Assembly (NCBI GenBank): GCA_017551865.1
Contig: JAFZKB010000020.1
Span: 150,818 to 214,817, forward strand
Direction: 5' to 3'
Source of the DNA: Clostridiales bacterium
Lineage (GTDB): Bacteria > Bacillota > Clostridia > Saccharofermentanales > Saccharofermentanaceae
DNA length: 64,000 bases
Shown: positions 1 through 10,300 of the stretch, piece after piece
Layout of the letters: every line of letters starts with the position of its first letter
How positions within the stretch are numbered: position 1 is the first letter of the stretch
Notes under the pieces: generated by a model
Databases searched by the model: none
What the model was told of the DNA's origin: nothing
Seen by the model: only the letters and a program-made list of their open reading frames with translations
Program-made: the position numbers and the translations under genes

Positions 1-132
1 CCGCTGTTCAAAAGGAGTATGTGCCTTGGTCGTGATGGCGCCGTAATCTAAAACGGTGAAATGGTTCTTCTCGTAAGAGATCACCCCATATCCCGTGATC
101 GCATAGCCAGGATCGATTCCCAGAATGACCAT
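1..132 (-). CDS. ruvC: Holliday junction resolvase RuvC (N-terminal 44 residues, cut by window edge)
   Basis: The reverse strand from 132 reads MVILGIDPGYAITGYGVI, the start of the RuvC family, with the first catalytic aspartate in the LGIDPG motif. RuvC cuts Holliday junctions made by RecA and moved by RuvAB. Only 44 codons lie in the window; the rest runs off the left end. A GAAAGGGG ribosome site sits just upstream of the ATG. The gene downstream of it is unseen, so linkage to ruvAB cannot be judged. The motif is diagnostic despite the short length. Confidence 0.9.
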   Translation of the reverse strand, partial: MVILGIDPGYAITGYGVISYEKNHFTVLDYGAITTKAHTPFEQR

Positions 133-206
133 ACACTGCCCCTTTCTCAAAATCTGAACATTCGTTCTTTTAGCATTATAACAATCATTTTCCGCACGTG
201 CAACCG

Positions 207-1535
207 TTACGGATTAAGTATGTCGAATATCTCCTCGGGCGCATCAACAGGCGTATCCGAGATCTCGTACGCATTCTGCATGCGGAAAAGCGCTTCGTCG
301 ATCCGATCATCCCCGACTGGATTCTTCGAACCCGTATACAGTGTGAAAAGTTCCTCTCCCCGCTTAACCTTATCGCCGATCTTCTTATAAAGACGGATCC
401 CCGCGCCCATGTCGATCACATCTTCTTTTTCCATTCTTCCGGCCCCCAGGAGGCACGACGCCTCACCGACCGAAAGTGCATCACAGGAAGAGACATAACC
501 ATCCTTTTCAGCAAATACGGTCATAACCTCAAATGGCTTATCCGAGAAGACCGGTGTTCCGTCGGAATTGAGCATACCGCCCTGCGAGAGGATGAGTTCT
601 CCGAATTTTACAAAGGCTTTACCGGAATCGATTCTCTCCTTACACATGGCCATAAGAGTCTCTCTGTCCTTATCTTTCCCCACATCCGTAAAGCGGAGCA
701 TCTCGGAAGCCATGGTAAGAACGACTTTCAGGACATCTTCTTTTCCTCTTCCGGAAAGGACATTCACAACTTCCTGCATCTCCAGGATGTTTCCGACCAT
801 CTCTCCAAGAGGCTGCTGCATCGAGGAAAGAACGCATGTAACAGGCTTACCCGAGAGTTTTCCTATGGAGATCATCTGCCGGCTCAGTTCTCTTGCCGAA
901 TCGAGGTCTTTCATGAAAGCCCCGCTTCCGCAGGTGATATCGAGTACGATGGCATCTGCTCCGCCTGCGATCTTCTTGCTCATAATGCTTGAGGCAATCA
1001 ACGGGATCGAAGGCACCGTGCCCGTTACGTCACGGAGTGCATAAAGGTACTTATCACAGGGCGCAAGATCAGATGTCTGCCCGCCGAGGAGCATGCCGCA
1101 CTTTTCGATCTTTTCCTTAAATTCCGAAGGAGAAACGGATGTACAGAAACCTTCTATGGACTCAAACTTATCAATGGTACCGCCCGTAAAGCCCAGTCCC
1201 CTTCCGGAGAGCTTGACACAGGGGATCCCGAATGAAGAGACGATCGGCAGAAGGATCGGCGTGACTTTATCGCCGACACCGCCTGTACTGTGCTTATCCA
1301 CCTTAGTGCCGGGAATGTCCGAAAGATCACAGATCTTGCCGGATCGGGACATACTGATCGTAAGATCGGCCGTCTCCTGATCGGTCATTCCCTGAAAAAG
1401 GACAGCCATGAGAAAGGAAGAGATCTGATAGTCCGGAATCGTTTTATCGGTGACCCCAGAAACAAAGAATTCGATCTCATCTTTGGTAAGGGCCTTCCCG
1501 TCACGTTTCTTTTCGATCAGTTCCAGCATATTCAT
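207..1535 (-). CDS. pdp: Pyrimidine-nucleoside phosphorylase (thymidine phosphorylase family)
   Basis: This 442-residue enzyme should split thymidine, uridine or deoxyuridine with phosphate into base and (deoxy)ribose-1-phosphate in the cytoplasm, for pyrimidine salvage. The phosphate-binding KHSTGGVGDK motif is at about residues 80-89, followed by SGRGLGFTGGTIDK and SIPLIASSIMSKK, all hallmarks of the family, and the length is the usual one. The start MNM matches the MRM start of the Bacillus enzyme, and AGGGGG lies at the right distance. The broad-specificity Pdp type (about 435 residues) and the deoA type cannot be told apart by eye. It has its own promoter and faces the divergent oxidoreductase gene. 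Confidence 0.92.
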   Translation of the reverse strand: MNMLELIEKKRDGKALTKDEIEFFVSGVTDKTIPDYQISSFLMAVLFQGMTDQETADLTISMSRSGKICDLSDIPGTKVDKHSTGGVGDKVTPILLPIVSSFGIPCVKLSGRGLGFTGGTIDKFESIEGFCTSVSPSEFKEKIEKCGMLLGGQTSDLAPCDKYLYALRDVTGTVPSIPLIASSIMSKKIAGGADAIVLDITCGSGAFMKDLDSARELSRQMISIGKLSGKPVTCVLSSMQQPLGEMVGNILEMQEVVNVLSGRGKEDVLKVVLTMASEMLRFTDVGKDKDRETLMAMCKERIDSGKAFVKFGELILSQGGMLNSDGTPVFSDKPFEVMTVFAEKDGYVSSCDALSVGEASCLLGAGRMEKEDVIDMGAGIRLYKKIGDKVKRGEELFTLYTGSKNPVGDDRIDEALFRMQNAYEISDTPVDAPEEIFDILNP

Positions 1536-1569
1536 ATATGTCGTCCCCCTTCGTTTTCATTCTATTGTT

Positions 1570-1578
1570 ATTGTACCA
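1570..1578 (-). promoter_or_regulatory. Extended -10 promoter for the phosphorylase gene
   Basis: The reverse strand reads TGGTACAAT, an extended -10 element (TGn followed by TACAAT), about 35 bases ahead of the start codon. No clear -35 box is visible at 17 bases. It lies back to back with the plus-strand promoter at 1586-1613. Confidence 0.45.
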
Positions 1579-1585
1579 TTTTATG

Positions 1586-1613
1586 TTGGTTTCTCTTCCC
1601 GTTATGTTAGAAT
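1586..1613 (+). promoter_or_regulatory. Promoter for the Gfo/Idh/MocA gene
   Basis: TTGGTT at 1586-1591 is followed after 16 bases by TAGAAT at 1608-1613. A TG one base ahead of the -10 box makes it an extended -10 element. It sits about 33 bases ahead of the chosen start codon at 1646. Confidence 0.45.
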
Positions 1614-1645
1614 ATCGATATACCATCAGGAAGGAAGGGGAATTT

Positions 1646-2797
1646 ATGCCTGAACAAGCAGAACAACCCATCAAGTTAAAGGTCGCCATCATCGGATGCG
1701 GCAGAGTCAGCGAAAAGCACATCCGCGCCGTCGCCAAACTTTCAGACCGTCTTTGTCTTTCGGCACTTGTGGATAATAATCCGGACGCCCCGAATAACCT
1801 TCTGAATGCGTGCAAAAAGAAGATCAAGAAGATCTCGGAGCTGAAAAGTTCCCTGACGACATATATCGACTATAAGGAAATGCTCAAGGATATCCATCCG
1901 GATATCGTTGCGATCACGGTTCCTTCCGGACTTCACTACGAAATCGCGAAGGATTGTCTTACGGCCGGCTGCAATATCCTTCTGGAAAAGCCCATGACCA
2001 TGAGCAACAAGTCCTCCCGCGAGCTGTATGAGCTTGCTTCCAGTCTGGGACTTAAGATCGCCATGGGGCATATCTACCGCTATTTCCCGATCGTGTCACT
2101 TCTTCACGAGGACATGGTCAATGGTGTATTCGGCAAGGTCGGTCACGGTTCCGTCATCGTCCGCTGGGGACACGATAACGACTACTATAATCAGGCGGCA
2201 TGGCGCGGCACATGGAAAAGTGACGGTGGTGCTCTCATGAACCAGACAGTCCATGCACTCGATCTGATGTGCTATCTCATGAATGCCGAGGCTGTAAAGG
2301 TCGATGGTATGCTTTCCCGCCGTTTCCGCGATATGGAAGCCGAAGATACAGCCATGGGCGTATTCACATTCACTAACGGTGCACTCTGTCAGGTGGAAGG
2401 CACAACAGCCACTTTCCCTAAGGATCACGAGGCCTCATTCTTTATCAATGCGGAAAAAGCCGCGATCCGTATCGCTCTTCGGAAAGGCAAGCCTTCCTAT
2501 TCCATTACTACGGAAAAAGGCAAGAACCTGGCGTTCCGTTATCTGCGCAGATATATCAAGAACGTCGGTCTTTCCTATCTCATCTCTGTAGCAAAAAATC
2601 CGCATTACGGCATTTACTGTGATCTGCATAACGCGATCACGACAGGCACATCTCCTGTCGCAGACGGAAGATCCGGTTATCTTTCCGTGGACATGGTCCT
2701 GGGATTTTACCGTTCCGTACTGAAAAAGGGCGATGTAGAACTTCCCCTGTCGTCTGAATTCAAGATCGAGGAAATGTCGAAGCTGGAACTGAACTGA
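1646..2797 (+). CDS. Gfo/Idh/MocA family NAD(P)-dependent oxidoreductase
   Basis: The 383-residue product has an N-terminal Rossmann fold (AIIGCGRVSEKHI near residue 15) and the EKP motif (LLEKPMTM), in which the lysine takes part in catalysis in this family, then the usual alpha/beta C-terminal domain. Such enzymes oxidise or reduce sugars, inositols or UDP-sugars; the substrate here is unknown. The frame is open further upstream, but ATG 1646 has AGGAAGGGG just ahead and starts a normal N-terminus, whereas the upstream extension is a hydrophobic stretch overlapping the promoter. A role in surface-sugar synthesis would fit the neighbouring wall genes but is only inference. Confidence 0.85.
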   Translation: MPEQAEQPIKLKVAIIGCGRVSEKHIRAVAKLSDRLCLSALVDNNPDAPNNLLNACKKKIKKISELKSSLTTYIDYKEMLKDIHPDIVAITVPSGLHYEIAKDCLTAGCNILLEKPMTMSNKSSRELYELASSLGLKIAMGHIYRYFPIVSLLHEDMVNGVFGKVGHGSVIVRWGHDNDYYNQAAWRGTWKSDGGALMNQTVHALDLMCYLMNAEAVKVDGMLSRRFRDMEAEDTAMGVFTFTNGALCQVEGTTATFPKDHEASFFINAEKAAIRIALRKGKPSYSITTEKGKNLAFRYLRRYIKNVGLSYLISVAKNPHYGIYCDLHNAITTGTSPVADGRSGYLSVDMVLGFYRSVLKKGDVELPLSSEFKIEEMSKLELN

Positions 2798-2824
2798 TCA
2801 AAACCACTTAGATAAAAGAAACAA

Positions 2825-4723
2825 TCAAGCCTGCGGCGCCGGCTCCGAAGCACCTTCGGAAGGCGTCGTATTTGCGTTTTCTGCAGGTTCAGCCGAACTG
2901 CTCGGTGTCTCTTCCGGAGCAGTCTGGGCTTCACTTGTAACTTCGGATGCACTTTCAGCAGAACTCTCGGATGAAGATGCCGGTGTCGTGCTTTCAGAAG
3001 GCGGAGTCGCGCTGGTTTCCGAAGGGGTCGTCTCCGCTGGCGTCTCCGATGGTGTAGTATCCGCTGTCGACTCAGAAGGTGTCGTCTCCACGGATTCCGT
3101 TGTGGATTCTGTGGTATCTTCAGGAGTCGTCTCTGTCGTTTCTTCCGGAGTCGTCACTGCTTCAGTAGACTCACTCGGTTCATCTGTAGCTTCCGTCGGA
3201 GCTGCTGTTGTCGTCGGGACCGGTGTCGGATCGTAGAATTCCGTCGGATGTGTATCGTTGATCGTCGGATCTTCGGTAGAGATCATCTCGAGCGGAACAT
3301 AACCCATCAGGCCGTTCTCTTTCTTTACCTTCGCAAAACTGTCGTTTGAAGCAAGAAGCGTCACAGCTTCACCGCGAGCGAGAGTATCGATCGCCTGGCT
3401 GTCGAGAGACTCTTCTACATAAAGTGCAGTATCATCGTAAAGTGCATATACGACCTGACCTGCGTTCTCGTCGTTGAATTCAGAGGTCGCTTCCGAGGTC
3501 TTGATCGGCTTTAAGTTACCTGTCCAATGTCCTGCATTAAAGAGGATATACATCGCCACATAACCCAGGATCGCAGCGACAACAAAGATCGCAAGACCGA
3601 TCAGGAAGGTCTTTAAGCCCTTCTTCTTTTTCTTATCGGACTTCTCTTTTTTCTTCTTCGGTGCGTAAGCGACTTCGAGATCGTCGTCTTCATCCTCAAA
3701 CTCGTCTTCCTCGTTTTCATCCCCGACCGGCGGCACAATATTAGTCATCGCCTGGTTCATCTGATATCGGAGTTCTTCGGATTGGATCGTAGGTGCATCT
3801 TCCGCAGATACGGCCGGAGAAGGTGCAGAAACAGGCACTTCCGGAACGACCGGGCGCGGTGCTACGGAAAGATCATTCGTAACAGCAGCTTCCTCGATCT
3901 TCGCATCACCTGGCAGGAGCAGCGTGCTCTCAATACGGATAACAAGTGCGGTAAGACCGAACTTGACCTGATTGTCCATAGCAAAAGAGATGATCTCCGA
4001 TGCTTTTGTTTCAGGCTGCGTCGGACGAGCGATCACGGTACCGAGCTTCTGGATCGGCACACACTGGTCAAGACCGGTACCGAGCATGACGATCTCGTCC
4101 CCGTCTTTGAGCTTCAGGTGTACTTTCTTATCCGGGATCACTTCCCCGTCCTGGGCGAAACGTCCGAGGTACTGGGTCAGTTCATTTCTTCCTTCGTGCG
4201 TATATTCGGCTTCCTTCGTAATGGCGCCCATCTGCACATAACGGTGAGCGACCGTCTGATTCTCAGTAAGAGAGATCAGCTTGCCGTCACGGAAAAGCCA
4301 AACATGTGTATTACCGATATTTAAGACACGGAGCGTATCCCCTTCGATAATGACCATGGACATGGACACACGGAGGTTCGCGCCGTTGTTCTTGACGGAT
4401 TCCTGGCAGACCGTGTTATTCAGCACGGTCACGACCTGATTGGTAAAGCTCTCATAGTCGAGAACGCTCATCAGCTGTGTCTGCGCAGTGATCTCCTGCA
4501 TCTTGGAAAGAACAGACTGGAGCGTCATGGCCGCAAGGGTATCTTCGCCCTGGGCCGAGAAACATGCACAGATCTGGATTGGTGCCGTAGATCTGGCGGA
4601 ACGGACATATGAAGATGTAAACTCTTCCGGAACGCGGTAAAGGCTGTGGAAGAATACATTTTCCTGATTTTGTCCTTGGATCTGATTGGTTTCACAAACC
4701 ACTGCAGATGAAGTCTTACTCAT
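2825..4723 (-). CDS. Membrane-anchored PP2C-like (probably inactive) protein with SH3-like domain and Ser/Thr-rich tail
   Basis: Residues about 20-265 follow the PP2C phosphatase pattern: VLNIGNTHVWLFRDGKL stands where active enzymes have a GDSRAYLYRDG-type stretch, and IVMLGTGLD where they have LCSDGL. The metal-binding aspartates are gone: the DGMGG segment reads CFSAQGED, GDS reads GNT, and SDG reads GTG. An acidic then lysine-rich linker (335-370), one membrane helix (372-397), an SH3b-like domain (about 425-485) and a Thr/Ser/Glu/Pro tail (490-632) follow. The phosphatase-like part should be inside and the SH3-like part outside. The gene starts 2 bases after the LCP stop codon, with GGGAGGAA inside the LCP end, so the two are probably co-translated. 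Function is unknown; a scaffold or sensor is likelier than an enzyme. Confidence 0.7.
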   Translation of the reverse strand: MSKTSSAVVCETNQIQGQNQENVFFHSLYRVPEEFTSSYVRSARSTAPIQICACFSAQGEDTLAAMTLQSVLSKMQEITAQTQLMSVLDYESFTNQVVTVLNNTVCQESVKNNGANLRVSMSMVIIEGDTLRVLNIGNTHVWLFRDGKLISLTENQTVAHRYVQMGAITKEAEYTHEGRNELTQYLGRFAQDGEVIPDKKVHLKLKDGDEIVMLGTGLDQCVPIQKLGTVIARPTQPETKASEIISFAMDNQVKFGLTALVIRIESTLLLPGDAKIEEAAVTNDLSVAPRPVVPEVPVSAPSPAVSAEDAPTIQSEELRYQMNQAMTNIVPPVGDENEEDEFEDEDDDLEVAYAPKKKKEKSDKKKKKGLKTFLIGLAIFVVAAILGYVAMYILFNAGHWTGNLKPIKTSEATSEFNDENAGQVVYALYDDTALYVEESLDSQAIDTLARGEAVTLLASNDSFAKVKKENGLMGYVPLEMISTEDPTINDTHPTEFYDPTPVPTTTAAPTEATDEPSESTEAVTTPEETTETTPEDTTESTTESVETTPSESTADTTPSETPAETTPSETSATPPSESTTPASSSESSAESASEVTSEAQTAPEETPSSSAEPAENANTTPSEGASEPAPQA

Positions 4724-4725
4724 TT

Positions 4726-5844
4726 TTACGATTCCTCCCAGATGAACCTGTGCAGATTTTTAAGCTGGGCATCCCAGTCAACGATCATCATCCACGGGTT
4801 TTCCTGTACTCTGAACATACCATCGCTCGGGGCGCGGTATTCACGAACATTTCCTAATACCTCCATTGCGGAGATCGCGATACGCATCATATCCATCGCA
4901 TTCATATTGGTCTCAAACATTCCGGCGGAGTCCTCAAGAAGCGCTGTCTGCTCAAGTCTTCCATAGGAAGCAACTTTATTCATTAATGCGATCGCCAGCG
5001 TTCTCTGACGGCCGGAACGGACATAGTCGGAATCCAGATAACGGATACGGGCCCAGGAAGTCGCCTGCACACCATCTAATGTCTGCTTGCCGCCATGGGT
5101 CAGAAGCGGAACATCGCGGCCGAGGAGCTCGCTTTCCTCCCGAATGTTATGGTTGGCATACTTGACCTCACCCGGGGTAACTTCGATCTCAATACCACCG
5201 ACCATATCGATGAGGTTCGAAGAACTTCCGAAGTCGAGCATGACGAAACGCTGGATATCGAGTCCGAAGTTATCGTTAATGGTGTTGATCAAAAGGCCGA
5301 CACCGCCGTAGGCATAAGAATGCGTGAGCTTATCCGTGGAGGATCTGCCCTCGATCTTTACGCCGGTATCTCTCATCAGGGAGATCATCTTCAAAGAATC
5401 CGTACGATGGTCGATGGAAACGATCAAAATCGCGTCGGCACGGCAGGTAACATCATCCGTTCCTCTGGAGTCAACGCCGAAAACAAGGATATTTTCAACT
5501 TTACTATCCTTCTGCGCCACTTTCTTGATCGGATATTTCGGGTTTACATAAACGCGCGTATGACCGCCATCCTTCCAGGAAGACGCAACATCCCCATCAT
5601 CCAAATTGATATTATCGAGATCGTCAAATTCGATCGTCTCGTACTTATCTTTACTTACAAAAGGCGTATTTACAAATCCAACAGCGCCCATTAACTTGTA
5701 TACATAAAGCGAAACGCCCGTACCAAGGCCCAAAACAGCACAAAGAACATAACAAAGAATCTTGATAACAAGTTTTGCCGTTGACTTCTTCGGCTTTTCG
5801 GAAGAATCGCTGTATGCACGGTTTTCGTTAGTATTTACAGACAT
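4726..5844 (-). CDS. LytR-CpsA-Psr (LCP) family wall polymer ligase-like protein (copy 1)
   Basis: The 372-residue protein has a short cytoplasmic N-terminus, one membrane helix (about 24-48) and an extracellular LCP domain (about 115-295). NILVFGVDSRG, ISLMRDT (SIPRDT in most members) and the arginine-rich RIRYLDSDYVRSGRQRT are the conserved polyprenyl-phosphate-binding elements. LCP proteins move teichoic acid or other secondary polymers from lipid carriers to peptidoglycan. The gene is first in an operon with the PP2C-like gene and divergent from the DUF3048 lipoprotein, which makes a small envelope locus. The start ATG has AAGGGA ahead and a good promoter (5872-5900). Confidence 0.88.
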   Translation of the reverse strand: MSVNTNENRAYSDSSEKPKKSTAKLVIKILCYVLCAVLGLGTGVSLYVYKLMGAVGFVNTPFVSKDKYETIEFDDLDNINLDDGDVASSWKDGGHTRVYVNPKYPIKKVAQKDSKVENILVFGVDSRGTDDVTCRADAILIVSIDHRTDSLKMISLMRDTGVKIEGRSSTDKLTHSYAYGGVGLLINTINDNFGLDIQRFVMLDFGSSSNLIDMVGGIEIEVTPGEVKYANHNIREESELLGRDVPLLTHGGKQTLDGVQATSWARIRYLDSDYVRSGRQRTLAIALMNKVASYGRLEQTALLEDSAGMFETNMNAMDMMRIAISAMEVLGNVREYRAPSDGMFRVQENPWMMIVDWDAQLKNLHRFIWEES

Positions 5845-5871
5845 ATTAATCCCTTTCTTTTCACTTGAAAC

Positions 5872-5900
5872 ATATTACCCGATTTTGTGTTACATTTCAA
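5872..5900 (-). promoter_or_regulatory. Promoter of the LCP/PP2C-like operon
   Basis: On the reverse strand TTGAAA (5900-5895) is followed after exactly 17 bases by TAATAT (5877-5872). It overlaps the control region of the divergent lipoprotein gene. Confidence 0.6.
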
Positions 5901-5926
5901 TGACATGGGGAATTTTCGCATTGTTA

Positions 5927-5935
5927 TGTTAAAAT
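5927..5935 (+). promoter_or_regulatory. Extended -10 promoter for the DUF3048 lipoprotein gene
   Basis: TGTTAAAAT is an extended -10 element about 30 bases ahead of the start codon at 5965. No -35 box is evident. The surrounding GTTATGTTAAAATAT closely matches the element near 1602-1615. Confidence 0.4.
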
Positions 5936-5964
5936 ATACACATATTTCAAAAAGGAGAGAGCAA

Positions 5965-7176
5965 ATGAAAAAGCTATTCACCAAACTGAGTGCCGTTTCT
6001 ATCGCCATCGTACTGATGATGACTTCACTTGCGGCATGCGGTAAAAAAGAATCAGAATCTGAAAGCTATGAGACATGGTGGACTTCCGAATCAACAGAAG
6101 CTTCTAGTGAAACCGAAGCTTCGACTTCTGCTCCGACTACTTCTGAGACAACATTAGCAGCCCCTTCGGAATTCGCCAAAAACCCTCTGACGGGACTTGA
6201 GGAAATGGATGCCGCCAACGTAGGTAAGCGTGGCGCAGCGATCACCATCAACAACTGTCAGGTCGCTAACCCCTCCCGTGGTACCAGCGAAGCTTCCGTT
6301 ATCTTCGAGTATGAGACCGAAGGTGGTCAGACAAGACTTCTCTGCGTATTCCCGGATGTGGCACGTATCCCGCTCCTCGGATCTATCCGTAGCGGTCGTG
6401 TAGGAGCAGCAGATATGGCCGCCGGTACCGGTGCCATCTTCATCTGCTGGGGGTCCGACGAAACTGCCGTTCCGAGTCATGTAAGAAAGAACAACATTGA
6501 CTGGATCGACATCAACAACAATATCTATGACTCCAGAAGAGGCCATGATCCGGCCGAAGTTACAGGTAACTGCTTCTGCTGGCGTGACCGTGAGTGGATG
6601 AACGAGCCGAATCATCGTGGTGGTATCGAGCACTGCGGTGTATCCCGCGGCGACTTCCTCATGAAGGCCATCGACTACTACAAGATCGACATCAAGGGCG
6701 AAATGCCGGATATGTTCAAGTTCGTTGAATCCGGTTCCGCAGCTATGGCATCTGACAGCCAGCCGTGCTCCGAGATCAACGTATATTTCTCCAGCACCAA
6801 CGATGATGCTCTGTTCACATATAATAAGGACGAGAAGGTCTACTACAAAAGCCAGTACAATGGTAAGCCGCAGGAAGACTGCAATAACGATGTGCAGATC
6901 CACTTCACTAACGTATTCGTTCTTTACTGCCCGATCAACCCGCGTCCGAACGACAGCTCCAAAGAGCGTCATAAGGACATTCACCTTGAAGAAGGCGGCA
7001 CAGGCTACTACATCTCTTACGGAAAGGCTGAGCCGATCACATGGACCAAGCCGACTCCGAACGATCAAATCAAATGCTTCGACAGCACAGGAAAAGAGAT
7101 CGATGTAAATGCCGGTAAGTCATACATCTGCGTAGTCGACAGCGACTATATGGGCAAGACCACCATTACACCGTGA
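5965..7176 (+). CDS. DUF3048 (YerB-like) lipoprotein
   Basis: The product (403 residues) starts with a lipoprotein signal peptide ending in the lipobox LAAC (cysteine near residue 25), then a Ser/Thr/Glu-rich spacer, then a DUF3048 domain: NPLTGLEEM, AITINNCQVANPSRGTSEA, GGQTRLLCVFPD and GSIRSGRV match the family pattern. It should be anchored on the outer face of the membrane. YerB-type proteins have no firm function. ATG 5965 has AAAGGAGAGAG ahead and starts the signal peptide; an upstream in-frame ATG lies in the promoter. A strong terminator follows. Confidence 0.85.
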   Translation: MKKLFTKLSAVSIAIVLMMTSLAACGKKESESESYETWWTSESTEASSETEASTSAPTTSETTLAAPSEFAKNPLTGLEEMDAANVGKRGAAITINNCQVANPSRGTSEASVIFEYETEGGQTRLLCVFPDVARIPLLGSIRSGRVGAADMAAGTGAIFICWGSDETAVPSHVRKNNIDWIDINNNIYDSRRGHDPAEVTGNCFCWRDREWMNEPNHRGGIEHCGVSRGDFLMKAIDYYKIDIKGEMPDMFKFVESGSAAMASDSQPCSEINVYFSSTNDDALFTYNKDEKVYYKSQYNGKPQEDCNNDVQIHFTNVFVLYCPINPRPNDSSKERHKDIHLEEGGTGYYISYGKAEPITWTKPTPNDQIKCFDSTGKEIDVNAGKSYICVVDSDYMGKTTITP

Positions 7177-7206
7177 TCTTAGCACTATCAACATAATGAA
7201 GTGAAA

Positions 7207-7237
7207 GAAGCTTCCGAAATATCGGAAGCTTCTTTTT
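7207..7237 (+). terminator. Intrinsic terminator after the DUF3048 gene
   Basis: A perfect 11-base stem (7207-7217 with 7222-7232) with a 4-base loop is followed by five T residues. It ends transcription of the lipoprotein gene. Confidence 0.9.
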
Positions 7238-7303
7238 ATCTATCGAATTGTCTTTGTTAACAATCACCGAGTCATTTTTCGAATCACTTCTTCTACATCA
7301 ATA

Positions 7304-10300
7304 CTATGTAGAATATATGCTGAGCATGAAAGACAATGAGCTGTTGGGAACCTTTTCATATACAACGTTCCCACTGCTATTTCTATAATATCTTACTCTA
7401 CCGATTTGAGAAGTGATTGAATCCAGTTCATCCAAATCAAGAAGAATCGAGATTCCGCCGGAAATATACCAATACTTATCTCCATCCTTTATCTTCTGAA
7501 TACACTCAGTAGCATGATCCCAAATGAACTTTCCATAATATTTTAAAATATCCCAAGAAGTTTCAAGAGAAAATCTTAAATCGATAGGTATCGAGAATCC
7601 GACTTTTATACCAAGAGCAGGAATATCAACCACATCAATATTGATAGTAGTATGTACATGACTGCCAACAAAGAATGTAGCAGTTCCATTCCATGCATAC
7701 ACTTCTTTGATAGTTCCCCAACTCATAAATGCTCGTGCCACATTATCGGATTCATTGATATCTCCGGTATTACATGCTGATACAATCAGAGTGTCCATCT
7801 TTTTGTGTTCAAGTTTCGATTTTATTGTATCAGTAGTCATCCCACCCACGGTCTTTGGCGATCCATGGAAAACCATCGTAACTTCTTTTATGTTGTAAAG
7901 TTCTTTACCAAATGCATCTTCTCCGAGCTTATTCCATTCATTGGGCATGGCATTGGAATCCGAAGTATCAACGCCAGTCAGAGTAACATCTTCACCGGAT
8001 CCCATGAGATATTTTCTAACGTAACCCTCATATTCCAGAAACCAATCGGCGCCTTTTGAAGCATCAAACAGAACGTATGACATCGTACCATTCTTGGTAT
8101 TTGGTGTCGCATCGTCATGATCATAAACACCATCATCATCTGAATCTGGCAAATACGGATTTGAAGTAGAAATACATACTATAATCGATTTACCTGGTTC
8201 AACTTTATCCATGATCTCATGCAGGAAATAATACTGCGAAGACTCTTCAATTTTTGATGTATCACTGGAATACAACTCTAATCCTTTGTATTTGATATAA
8301 ACATTTTGTGGAGATGTTGCACTTCGAGAAAGCTCATAGATTACACCTATTTCATCGCCATCATTTGATGAATCTCCATCCGAATCAGCACTGTTAGGAT
8401 CCGAATAGTATATCTTTCCATTCGACGTGGAAATTCCCTGAATTTCTAAGAAGTCCGGAATATTATCAAAATCGCTATCGTTGAACCAAGCTAGATTACA
8501 AGCAAACTTGTGAACAAAATCAACTGGCAGATTATCAAAACTCGGATACTTGTAATAGTAAGAATTAGTTGCTTCAGCATACCGCCAGCCATAATCCCAG
8601 AAAGATTCATCTCCGTCCTTAAGCATAACAAAGTTAGCAGTAAAATTGCCTTCTTCTTGACGTATGAGCATGTCAGTTAAGTAGTTTCCGGCATATATAT
8701 TGTCTTCATCACAAGAAAGAATAAACAAAGCGTTGTAGTTTCCAATATCGTCAGCAACTTGATTGATAATGGCTTCAGTTACTGCAAATGCGAGTCTATA
8801 CGAACCGTACATTCCCCCGTTTGAAGCACCTCCACCCACATTCTTTCGAACGAGTCTAAGAGTTTCATTCATCCCTGCTGAATCTGTCTTTCTGACCAAC
8901 TCACAAGTCGTACTATAATCTGTATCAAAGTATATGATGCAGATTCTATCGCCATCATTCATATTGTTCATAAGGTTTTCAACAGCGGTGACAGCATTTG
9001 CTCTTGTTTCAGAATCCATGGCATAAGAAACATCGATCGCAACGTAATAGTCAAAATGCAAGTTGTCTGTCGGGAAAGAATACTCGATATTTGGAATATT
9101 GATCCAAATTAGTTTATCTACCATTACGTATGTACTAAAGTGACTGACTTCAAGAGTAATCGTATTATTCTCAGTATCGATCACAGCCTGCTCTTGAGTA
9201 ATGTATACTCCATTGGCTTCATCATACCAAAGGATAGCTAGATTCTCTTCTTGAGTGTCACCAAGTTTTGATTCATCATAACGGAAAACAATAGTTGCCG
9301 AATCAAACGCTTCATCACACTCAAAGGAAATCGGACTTCCTACACGACCGGTCAAATCAGTAGTAAACATGTCCACATTGTACATGTCTTTGATCTTAAC
9401 AGAGTAATCAGCTGACTTAGAGATAGCAAGTTGAACACTTACTTCATCAACTTCATTATCCAAATCTAATGATTTTACCTGTGTTACCTTAATCTCTTTG
9501 TCAGAAGGATCATTAGGATTCTTACCGATTTTGATTTCATCTCCATCTCCGATTCCATCACCATCTGTATCAAATTTTATGGGGTTCGTTCCATATGTAT
9601 AAAACTCTTCACCATCAGTTAAATCATCATAATCAGAGTCAGCTAAACTCGGGTCTGATCTAAGATCATATTCTTGTGACAAAGATAATCCGTCTCCATC
9701 GTCATCCTCCTGAGAATCGATGATTCCATCACCATTCGAATCCCCAGAAATCGGATCAAGACCTAGCATTACTTCTACTCCATCGGGTAAGCCATCTTCA
9801 TCCGTATCGACTTTATGCGGGTCAGTTCCAAGAAGATTTTCATAATAATCCGGAATACCATCCTCATCAGAATCCTGATTGTCAGCTGGCGTCGGAGTCG
9901 GATCCTGAGTCGGCACACTTGTAATAACTGGTGTTGGTGTGCTCGTAGGAGTCGAAGTTGGATCACTTGTTGGTGTTACTGTCGGCTCAGGAGTTTCTGT
10001 ATTTGTCGGGCAGGGTGTTGCGGTCGGAGTAAATGTTGGCTCCGAAGTTGGTGTGGGTGTCGGAGTCGGTGTTATATCCGAACTGTTTTGACCTTGCATA
10101 AAATCTATATAATCAGCAATTCCATTATTATCCATGTCATCAGCCAGATTAAACGCGCATCCGACATAAGAGATCGTGGCAGCATTTAACTCCAATGTCG
10201 AATTGCAATTCTGGCTACTTCCGTTTACTGTCATTATCAAATTCGAATATGGAGCGATATTCTGATTTGATCCATTATTACGAACAACGAATACTTCATT

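Noticed and set aside
2988..3236. Plus-strand Ser/Val-rich open frame inside the PP2C-like gene
   Set aside because: It is the antisense reading of the Ser/Thr/Glu-rich tail and has no start signals.
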